From Diplosphaera chodatii (lineage: Eukaryota > Chlorophyta > Trebouxiophyceae > Prasiolales > Stichococcaceae), in the NCBI GenBank assembly GCA_032358165.1, contig JAALGY010000020.1, forward strand, positions 1,550,001 through 1,614,000: 64,000 nucleotides of DNA, written 5' to 3'. The position numbers and the translations under genes are program-made. Under the pieces are notes generated by a model, which saw nothing but the letters and a program-made list of their open reading frames with translations, was not told where the DNA came from and searched no databases. Shown here in pieces: positions 23,696 through 33,280 of the stretch (its first letter is position 1; each line of letters starts with the position of its first letter).

Positions 23696-25510
23696 CTAGA
23701 ACTGCACGTCCGTTGGGTACTTGCCGACCTTGATTGCTGGGATTGCGGACCTGCAAGAAGCGTAAGCAACATTTGCCAGAAAAACGCATGGCGAATGACG
23801 ACAAGCAATGCATCAACTGGAAGCCACACGAAGCTCCAAATGGAACCCTTGGGAATGCATCTCTTAGTTTTTATTGCTTTCACGTACATACAGTCTGGGC
23901 GTCCCATTTGATTCGTTGCGGTGATGAGTGAAGCTCATGCACCTTGCGATCAGTGCAGGACCAGATGCTGGCGTGATCTGCACATCGAACGGCGGCTGAG
24001 GCAGTGCGCCCGGAGACTGCCATACGGCACCGAAGGTGTTGTCCAGCGGCGTCCATGGCGCAGTGGATCGCTGCAGACATATGGCAGGGTCGTTGTGTAG
24101 AAAAGTATGAAAGACACTGGTGATGAGCGAAGAGCCGTAGGTAACCAGCCTGCCAAGTTGGTTGCTCAGACTGGCATGGCCATGCCCAGCTGCTGATGCC
24201 TTACGCACCGCATGTCTGAGGGCCACTCCTTTCAGGGCGCCGCTGCCTGCCACCTGTGGAATGCATGGACCACTAGCAGCTAGATGACACGCTGCCGGGT
24301 CTCAGTGGATGTACACACACAGTAGCCTGTGGATGCGGACACCAGTGCTGCAACAGGCCGGCAGCACCTGCTCTGGCGCCAGCTGCAGGAAGCCGCCAGC
24401 TGAGGGGCGTGCCGTCAGCACCTCGACCACAATGTTGCCCGGCGGCCGGCAGGCGACCTGCGCAGCCATGATGAGCTCACAAAAGTGACAAGCTTTGCCA
24501 GGGTGATTGCATGCACCGCAACTGCGTGCCTGTCTGTACTTGATGTCGACTGTGTTGGGGCTCCCATTCGTCAGATTCCTGCACAGCAGCGCTGGTCATA
24601 GTTGAGCCAGACCAGTGCAGTGCACTGGATGTGCTGTTAGCATACGGCTGCGCATGGCTGCTGCTCCAGTCGTGATTCTCACCCAACGAAGACTGGATAT
24701 GGTATGTTGATTTGGTTGTTGGCGCAGCTCGTGCACGAATCTGAGATCAGGGTTTGGAATGGGCCCCGGCCGGCGCACAGTGCCTGGCGTAAGGGGTTGC
24801 AATCCCTGAGGATGCGCTCGGTTGAACATGCGACAGATTGAATGGGCAACTGAATGATGTCAAGCACCCTGCCTCGTGGCGTGGAACGGTCTGTGCAGGC
24901 ATCGCATATGTCTCACTAACCTGATTGGTGCACTGGATTTCGAGGCACCGGCCACAGCCGGCGGCGGGCGGACTGGCTTTGTCCTCGACTGGAAAGCTTG
25001 GGCTGACAGCAACGGCGCCAAAGTACGGCCTGCTCAAATGCAGGTGGCAGGGATGCTGTCAACCCTGCGTCAGATGCCTCGGCATGTTATGCCACTTACG
25101 GTAAGCCCTCTCACCAAGTAAGCCGCTCCAGAAGCCCATACCCACACCTGGCGCACATCATAAGGCGGGACATCAGTGCAATTGGTTCAAGAGCAGTGTG
25201 CAGATGCACATCAGCAGCAGAGTAGACTCACGAGCCTCTGACGGCAGTCCCCCGTGGAGTGTTTGCATCAGTGTCGTTTGGCCCAGCATAGTGGCTTGCA
25301 AATCCTACGGTTGGGGAAGTGAAGTAAGCCAGGACAACCTGCCTCTGCAAGCTGGACAAGCAGTGCGCCAGCCCATCCTATGGTGCATCAGGCCCAGACA
25401 TCACAGCCATTGGACTTGCCTGTTGTGAAGTTGGCTGGCAGGGCCAGAGTCTGAGTCGACAAGGTCACGAGCACCAGCAGCATAGCACCAGCCTGAACCA
25501 GCATCTTCAT
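23696..25510 (-). CDS. Secreted expansin-like protein (about 235 aa)
   Basis: The start ATG at 25510 opens a clear signal peptide: MKMLVQAGAMLLVLVTLSTQ, then TLALP. Exon 1 ends at 25420 with a GC donor (caggcaagt), and the next exon continues in phase as FASHYAGPNDTDANTPRG. Then come SCGYGLLERLTW, PYFGAVAVSPSFPVEDKASP, GCGRCLEIQCTNQ, GPFQTLISDSCTSCANNQIN, ACRPPGNIVVEVLTARPSAG, GGFLQLAPEQ, VAGSGALKGVALRHA and WTPLDNTFGAVWQSPGALPQ. The last exon ends SAIPAIKVGKYPTDVQF, stop at 23696. Length and domain order (double-psi barrel, then beta-sandwich) match expansins of about 250 residues. The conserved Cys pattern of domain 1 is present, but the HFD motif is not seen. Probably acts in the cell wall. 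The next gene to the left is its paralogue, and a mannanase lies upstream on the same strand. Confidence 0.88.
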
Positions 25511-27037
25511 GTTGCTGTGGCAGGCTTGTACGCCCGAATGCTGAAGACACGACTGAATGAGTGTTCTGCACGACAAGCAGGTGGACCTGACAACGCACAA
25601 GCGAGGCCAGCTGGTGTTGAGCCTTCTCACGGCACTGCCGACGCAATCAATGCTTGGCAACCGCCGCCTCATTATCCTGGGTCCTTCCTGGTATACCTTT
25701 GCATGCATATCCCCCTTGCACCATCACACTATGGTGGTGCGCATCCATGGCTGCCAACTGTTCCCCTTTTTGCCGACTTTTAATAGCGACCCTTTAGGGT
25801 TTGCTATTAATTGTATGCTTTGCCGTGAAACGGGCAAGGGTCCATAACAAAACGTGCAATTTCAGAGCTGCTGATGCGCTTCAGCGGTTGCAACGGGGTA
25901 CAGATGCATGACGCGGACTTCAATGGTATCGTTGGTGCTGCAAGCGACTGCTGCCGCGTCCCGATGCTCCGCGCAGCTCGGCTGTCTGACAGCTTGGAAG
26001 CCGCTGGAAGCCACAACGCGAAGCGCCCGTTCCCGGAAAATTCTGGGGCAAAAAGCTTTGCATCCCGCCAACAGGGGACCGCCTGCGCTTGCGATGTGCT
26101 GCACTATTGACCATGGCAGGCCCCCGGGGCCTCAGGTCAGCAATACAGACCGCGGCTACGTTCCGCTGACTGCCAGCCGTGGCGACATCGTGATTTTCAT
26201 GACGAGGTTGCGACTCGTCGTTTGCCGTCTGCCCGTCGGCAGCAGCCATGCGCGAGGCTGTAACCACGCGCATAAAGTCACATCAACGTACACAGGCGCA
26301 CGCTGTAGCGCGTTGCATGTTAAGAAATCGTTTTAGGCGTTTCGTGTCGGGCCTTTCAACCCGTTGGCAGCTACCCGCCCTGTGGCACCTGGGATCTGCA
26401 CTGCAGTGGTGCTCGCCTTGCGGCCTTGGCCCTCGAGTGTAGTGCAATGCAACAGCACCCACCCTGTGCCACAACTCTCACAAGTCTGCACTAAAAAGTT
26501 GGCTCACGCTCGCCGTGCGACGTGCCGTTGTTTGGGACAACGATGACATGCCGCAAATTCGTGCCGCGGCGGTGCAACATATCCGGCTAGTGTTACAGCA
26601 GAGCCACCTCAAGACGAGTTGAAAACAGCCTCAAGTCTCTGACACAGCATGCCCAGAGAGCCTGCATCACAAGGCATACGGTATCACTGCCTGCCGCTAA
26701 CCTATGTCTTAGTGATGCCAGCCAAAATAGATCAACCTTGTCGAGGCTGCAAAGTGCAGTTTGATACGGTTCACAGTTGCAGGAGCATGTATCAAGCTCG
26801 TGCGTCAGCCAGTCACCACAGTGCTGCAGCGTGCGTTAATCATGTTGAAGTTGCTATAGTGTCCATCACTTCTCCCCTGTCCTGCCTTGCACCGAGCAAG
26901 CCTGCCTGCAGCAATGCGGCTGCATCACCGTGCTGGGCGCCTGCCAAAGGTGCTGCAGCTGTCCTCTGAGTTGCCATACACCAATGGCACCATGCTACCG
27001 CCGTAAGCTGCCAAAGTGAGCAAATGCGTGCTGCCTA
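25511..27037. other. Long intergenic region without supported gene
   Basis: Lies between the expansin-like gene and the mannanase 3' end, both minus strand. Overlapping ORFs on both strands around 25900-26340 (117 to 142 codons) lack motifs and have no convincing splice partners. I see nothing else here. Confidence 0.45.
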
Positions 27038-30000
27038 TCAGAGAACGGTGGCCATTGCAGAGCAGCCTGCAGTGGACAAAGCACAAGTGGTCAGACATGC
27101 ACGTAAGCCAGGCCGCAGTGCCAGTTGCGTAGAGCAGGGTCAGGTCACGGTTGAGATGCCCTCAGGATTTGGCTCAGATCCACATAGTTTGTTGCCTCAC
27201 CCTTCTCATAGGCGCCGCCGCCAGCCTGGCAGCATGCCTCCTTCGATGGCCACACCGGGGTGGCTGTTTCGAGCGTGGAGTTGCCTGGCCCCTCGTTCCA
27301 GTAGCGTGCGCACACTGTCATATTCTCCTCGCACCTGCATCAGGGTGTGCACTTGTCAGGCGAAGTCAGATGCAACCAGCACTCGACTCCAAGCAAGGCG
27401 ATGCATCCGTGACGCACCGCAGCTAAATGTGGAGGTGTGCTTGCTTCATTATGCACTTGTCGACACAACTCACGTGGCAAAGCCATGCTTGACGGCTGGC
27501 ACCCAGCAGCCAAGGTCACACTCCTTGCGAGGCGGGGTTGCGACGACGGCCTGTGACACAGGTTGAGTGTGATGATGCATACATTTGGAAGGCAGAGGTA
27601 GCAGTAAGAGCAAAATCTCACAGTGTATGCGCCAGCATCATATGCATGGGCTTGATGCATGCAGCCTCGTTGCACTGGCGTACCTGCCGCATCTTGGCTG
27701 CAAACGTACGGATGATATCGAAGGTGGAGTGATCCGGCCGCACGCCATACTCCCCGGGGCCCACTCCCATATACACCTGCACGTCCCACCGCCAGAACAG
27801 CGCCCCCCGCAGGATCTTGCCACTGTGACACAGGAACGCAAGGTAAGTCAACATCTACCATCCAAGATATGATTGCTGTGGTCTGTAGTGTGCCCAGCCC
27901 AACTACTGCTAGCGTTTGCACGTTCAGACGTTGCAAACAATGCACACCTGTACACAGAGTCTGTGGTCACGCCAGTCATGGCCTCGTAAACTGGGTTGCG
28001 CTTCTTCTCGATCATGCCCTTCACGAAGTCCTTCTCCCACACGATCTTGCCGAACTCCTCCAGCAGCAGAGGCTTGTGCGTGTTCTCCTCTGAGTCCTCC
28101 ATGTGGTCCGTTACCCACTTGACCAGGAACTTTTTCTGCTTCCTGCAGCCATGGCAGCACAAAGACATTGGGCACAGGGTCACAGCTGCCCGACGGTGCT
28201 GCGCTTGCTTCTCGCAGGGTGCATTGCTGCCACATCCTGACTGAAGCCGAAGGACACTGAGATCGCCTACAGCTAGAGGAGCTTGGCGCACATTTCCCAG
28301 TTGTCAGGCCACACATGGAGGCCGCCAAAGTCGACGCCCTTGGCATTGGTGTTGTTGGTGAAGTCCTGCCCTGTCTGCGTCGCCCACCTGTGTGCAAGAT
28401 GGCTGTGTAGGCACCGCTGGGCTATTTCCAGTGGGACAGTGAGGCGGCCACCCTGATGAGCGATATTCAAGCAGGCTCAGCCTGCTAGGCTATGCACCTG
28501 GAGGCGGGCATCTGTGGGTTGTTGTCTGCGCGCTTGTTGTCGGCGCCCCAGAAGCCCTCGCCCCCCGAGGTGACCAGGTGGTTGGGGTCCAGCTCTTTCA
28601 TAAAGGACGCCATCTCGTTGATCCACACTGGCATCGTGTCGTCACACTCTGGCACCTGAAGGGCAGATGCCCCCTGGTGGAACCACCTGAAGAGCTTCGC
28701 AGGCTGACATTTGCAATCAGCTCTGCAGCACTCGAGTTTCAAGTCAAGCAGTCCACCCACCCGCCAGGTTTCACAGCGCGGCTCGTTGACGAGGTCCCAT
28801 GCAAAGATGGTGGCATCATCACGGTACTTGCGACCACTGATCGAGTTTGTGCGCTCCACAAGTGTCCTGTTGCACAGAGCGCATACTGTACATCAGCACC
28901 CAGCCCCGGACTCGATGCAGTCAGTGGATGATATTCAAAACAAGACGCTGGTGCAGCACAAGCAGAGGCGATGCATACTTGAGGTGGTTCTTGTACAGCG
29001 ACTTGCAGCCGTCGTCGCTCCAGAACACTGCGTGGCGCTCAACCTCATAGTCCTTCGTCTCCTGGTCATACTCCTGCACACGGCGAACGAGAGAAGCTTG
29101 GCTGCTGTGCAGGCCATCGCCTCAGCGTCTGCTGGACCAGATGACAGCTTCGGAACCACATCCACGCAGCTCGCATGCATGCAGACTTCGCTGCCTCACA
29201 TGCGTGGCGGTGTCGCCGGCCTTGTCGGCGGGCCGCTCGCGGGTGCGGCGGGGGCTGGTGGCCGACCAGTCCACGAACTCGTCGATGCCGCCCGAGTACT
29301 TCCAGTTGTCCAGCACCGACAGGATGACGCGCAGGCCATACCGGCGCGCCTCCACCAGCACAAAGTCAAGCGCCTTGAACACCTGCAAGCATGAGGGAGC
29401 AGTAGCCTCGTTGTCACAGTACACCGGCAAATTATGCACAAGTGCACGCATGCTGACTTGACGGCCTGGCGTCGCATGCGCAGCAACAGCAAACACAGCT
29501 GCACCTTTTCGTTGTAGACGCCTGGTGCGGTCTGCAGCACGAAGTTGGGGTCCGTGGTGTGGGCAAAGATGCGCATGACGTTCAGCCCCATGCCGGACGC
29601 CTGCTTGAGCGCGGACCGCACCAGCGCCCTGCCCTTCTTGTTGCCTGGACGGTGCCGACGGTCAGGTCAGCATCGGGTGCAAACATGCACCTCTGCTGCA
29701 TGTTGCGGTCAGCTTCTACCGAGGGCTTGGGTGCCCACCTGGAGTCCTGTGCTCGTGTGCGAAGACCAGCACATTGGACACTAGGTGGTGGGCGTTGAAG
29801 CCCGCTGGATACCACGGCCGGCACGACAGCTCAAACTGCGGCGACACAGAGCCTGCGTCAGGTTCGTGCGCAAGCATGGAGCAGGTGCTTGTCATGTCAC
29901 ATCTGCCACACACCGACTAGGCAGGACGCATTGCTTGCATGTGACGGCGCCACTGACCTCTGAGCCGCGCGTGAGCACGAAGTCGTTGTCCTGTGGTGGT

Positions 30001-30783
30001 GGTCCAACACCCCCGTATCTGAAGAATATGTAGACTAGCATCCCTGCGACGCTCAGAATGGTCCACTTGCGCCGCCAGATCCACCATGCACGGATGCCGC
30101 GGCGCACGTCATGTGAGTCACTGACTGAGCCCCATGCGCCTGCTGAAGGGGCGCTGCAGCAGGCAAAGGGGCACCTGTTAGAGACGGACCAGGGCACGAT
30201 GACAGCAAGCAGCACGAGGTTGCCAAAGTGGCAAGAACTACTGATGACCTGTTCAGGTGCCAACAGTCACGTGCGCACAATGCAAGAACAGCAGGCTGGC
30301 CCCACCCCTGTACCCGGACAAACTTGCAAGGCAAGCGAGATTGATGTACATGCCGGTCGTTTCAGCCCTGATCAAACATGTGTGTGCCACCAGAAACGCA
30401 CCCTGGTCCAGATTTGCACACTTGCACCCCGACAACAGCCGGGGTGCAAACAAATTCGCAGCATGCATGCGCAACGCAGGAATGCTTGACGCGTCACAAT
30501 TGGTGTGTGATCATCCAACGAACGCATCCTGGTACATCGACGGGCACCCTTTGACCGAGTGACAATGCGTCGAGACGATGGAGGTGTACTCGCACCTGCC
30601 GCCTGAAAACACGTCCCCTGTGGTAACTGGCACGAAAGCCTCCTTTTCTGCATCTGAGGCTTTGTGGCCGTTGCTGTGGCCGTTCACGGCGCTGCTGAGC
30701 GTGTTTGTGATGCTGGACAGGCCCCAGCCAGAGTTCTTCTTGCCCATGAGCGGGCCCCCCTTCCTCGGCGTCGAGGTCACCAT
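27038..30783 (-). CDS. Membrane-anchored GH5 endo-beta-1,4-mannanase with Cys-rich tail (14 exons, 599 aa)
   Basis: Hydrolyses beta-1,4-mannan chains. Fourteen exons join in phase: 30783-30596, 30120-29958, 29835-29739, 29644-29505, 29382-29200, 29073-28979, 28866-28761, 28655-28498, 28387-28292, 28142-27948, 27822-27684, 27550-27474, 27334-27201, 27066-27038. Residues 1-62 are polar with no signal peptide. Then RRKWTILSVAGMLVYIFFRY forms a single membrane anchor with positive charge on the N-side, so a type II protein with a lumenal or external catalytic domain. Family motifs: SCRPWYPAGFNAHHLV, GMGLNVMRIFAHT, ALDFVLVEARRYGLRVIL, FAWDLVNEPRCETW (acid/base Glu in NEP), DFGGLHVWPDNW, HKPLLLEEFGK (nucleophile Glu) and ALFWRWDVQVYMGVG. 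After the GH5 fold the last three exons give a short Cys-rich module (ECDLGC, CEENMTVC, EACCQAGGGAYEKGC). Could act in the Golgi or at the cell surface. Confidence 0.93.
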
Positions 30784-31502
30784 GCTGCCGCCAAAACACC
30801 GACTCCGTCTCGCCCTTGGCGACCTCTCCAGACTGCCTCAGTATCTAAGCATGGTGGGACCGGCAGGTTGCGGCCGTCAGCTCTGCAACCACCAATCCAG
30901 CAACTTTTTGTCTGCCACTGTCCGACCAATCAGACTGACCTGCGCGCCTTCCTGCACAACTTAGATATGTAAGTGCGGATGAAGCTGATGCAATAGCGCC
31001 GTGAACGTGCAAGCGCTCCGGGCTCGGCCAGACGGGCAAGTTGGTCGCCACCCTGCAGCGACCAGATTGCGGTGACTAACCACCGCTCAGTCGCCGCTCA
31101 CTCGCCAGTTACAAGCACCAGCACGCCCGCAGGTTTGTTCATAGCTGCATTCCGTGTGCTGGGTTTCTTACTGTCGACCGAGTACAGCGGACAGACTGGT
31201 CGATAGCTCATGTTTGTGGGACGATTGAGCAGGTCAGAGTTAGTCGCTTCCAAACGTGATAGGCCTGTGCCTTGAACGCCAGGTGCAGTGGGTATAAGCT
31301 GAGGTTGTAAACGGTTGCGACCAGTTCACTGATCTTTATCGTCAAGTGCATGAGCATGTCTGACTGCTGCAGCTCCCTGAGGAGGCATGCACGTTCAATC
31401 TGCCGCAGCGCGCCTGCCCTAACGCTTAACCTCTTACAATGCTGCACGCAGGCGTTGAAGCGGAGTTGGCAGGCTTCAAGCCGCTTGGAGCTGACAGGCA
31501 TC
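30784..31502. promoter_or_regulatory. Divergent intergenic region, mannanase / Pmp3-like
   Basis: About 720 bases separate the outward-facing mannanase (-) and Pmp3-like (+) starts, so both promoters should be here. A minus-strand ORF at 31208-31561 overlaps the Pmp3 start and has no recognised motif. No core promoter box is evident. Confidence 0.35.
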
Positions 31503-32331
31503 ATGTCCTGTCGGGATTGTTGGAGCATCCTGTGAGTTCCTAACCTCTGCGGCTCATGCATGTTGCTGGCCGTTTGGTGCGGTCACCTGCCTTCCAGCAG
31601 TCTGGGATCCCTTTCAAATTGGCTGTCTATGTGAGCAGGCTTTGTTGAAATTCCGTGTGTAGTGTTGCAGGTTTGCAATCTGCTTTCCACCCTGCGGTGT
31701 GTGCCTGCGCACTGGCTGCTCATGCGACCTGGTCATCAACATCCTGCTGACGCTACTGGGCTTCTTCCCCGGCGTGCTGCACGCGCTGTACGTCATCGGA
31801 GCCTGGTCCGGACGCGACTCCCACCGCCACTCACACGACGGTGAGCCTTGCCGCATGGTCCGATGGGCATCAGCATGCTCAATGCCAACATAATTGCACG
31901 GTGAAGCTGCATTCGCATGTGCATGGCGACAGAGCTTCTCAGACTACCACGACACGGCAACACCAGGGGGCGTCCCCATGCAGATCACGTGCGCCAGACA
32001 GCGCCAGGGCAGCAGTACCAGCACTTGCCATCTGGGCCGCCACCAACGGCACCGTCTGGAGGCGTCGTGCAGGCAAGCTTGCATGTGTGCACACAGCCTC
32101 AGCTTGCCTCCATGTTGCATATGAGCATTCGCATACGTGGTCGCTCGAAAGTGTGGCCGTGTGACAGCTGGGAAATTCTGCTGCACTCTCAACCTGCAGG
32201 GCTACCCGGTCAGCGGTGACCCATATCAGGCGCCGCCACCCCCTAGCGGCGCCAGCAGAGGCAGCGCGCCGTCCGCGCCGCCGCACCCCAAGGGCAAGGG
32301 GTTCAGCGGGAATGGCGACAGCAATGTGTAA
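31503..32331 (+). CDS. Pmp3/UPF0057 membrane proteolipid with long C-terminal tail (4 exons, 139 aa)
   Basis: Pmp3-type proteolipids are small two-pass plasma-membrane proteins linked to salt and cation homeostasis. Exons are 31503-31531, 31671-31840, 31984-32072 and 32200-32331; phases close. The family core reads MSCRDCWSILFAICFPPCGV, then TGCSCDLVINILLTLLGFFP and GVLHALYVIGAW, giving two membrane segments. Typical members are about 50-60 residues; this one continues for about 80 more: a His/Ser patch (SHRHSHD), then Pro/Gly/Gln-rich sequence (TAPGQQYQHLPSGPPPTAP, DPYQAPPPPSGASRG) and a basic end. The intron after exon 3 has a GC donor (caggcaagc). The core is certain. The tail exons are supported by phase and by matching composition. 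Confidence 0.85.
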
Positions 32332-33280
32332 CTGGCGTCCGCACGCCCATGCAACAGCTGGCGCACAGCAGCAACGCGCCTGTACAACAGGACTCAGTGT
32401 CTGAAATCACATGGGGTTTGGCCTGGTTCTAGGCCGGACTGTTCCTCAGTTTCTGGTATCTCTGCATGAGCGATGCAACCATCGTCATTGCAGGGTCGGG
32501 GAATGGACAACAGTTCCCACACACTGCAAACTTCAACCCTGTAAGATTGTGTGTCATAATACCCTACTCATGCTACGGGAACCTAGCATCTCCCGGGGTG
32601 CATGTCTGGGGGACTGTGGTCTTGGTGCAAAGCAACGCACAGAGTGGCAGTGCATGTCACCTACCGAGCTTGTGACGCCAGCAAGCGTTCGGGTGAACCG
32701 CAGGTAGCTGCAGAGTCGCCGTCGCACATGCCCGACCGCGGCTTCTGACGTAGCATCTGGTCGTTACCAGCAACCGCAAACCGCGCAGAGACTGTGCACC
32801 AATCCGAAGACCGCCGTCTGCACGATCGGCTGGAAGTGGAAGGCAAGCGCGTGTGGCGCTCAGGTAGGGGCTCTGTGCACGATGGTTGATCGGCCGATAT
32901 CTGCCCGACAATACATGCTGCCAACGATGCAAGCCAGCTCGGCGCGGTACACTGCGCGACGCCGCAGTGGTGGAAGCAGCTGCATGACCGCGCAATAGAG
33001 CAGGTCGGCTTCGTAAAAGTGGGCTGCGGCTGTCATTGCACCAGCGAGTGCCGGACATGCACGCAAGGCTGTATACACGGCAACAGCATGCCGGCTCGGC
33101 GTGCTGCTGCTGATACAGGAAGTTGAATGTTGCAGTCTGATCCCAAGACGAGTCATGAGAGGCATGATCTGTCAGCGACAGCGTGGATGTCTGTCATGAG
33201 CAAGCTGCCCAGCTCCTATCCAAGGTCCTCTTGTCTGAGCAGGCATTGCAGGGATTCATAGCAGAGGAGCTGAAGCTGCA
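32332..33280. other. Intergenic, no supported gene
   Basis: Between two plus-strand genes. Minus-strand ORFs at 32657-33058 and 32860-33165 are Ala/Arg/Cys-rich and lack motifs or splice partners, so I do not call them. The promoter of the next gene should lie near the right end. Confidence 0.45.

Noticed and set aside
25908..26336. Plus-strand ORF with a transit-peptide-like start
   Set aside because: Nothing recognisable follows it and a competing minus-strand ORF covers the same bases.
32657..33165. Minus-strand ORFs of 100-133 codons between the Pmp3-like and type I genes
   Set aside because: Arg/Ala/Cys-rich, no motif, no splice partners; could be a lineage-specific gene but I cannot support it.
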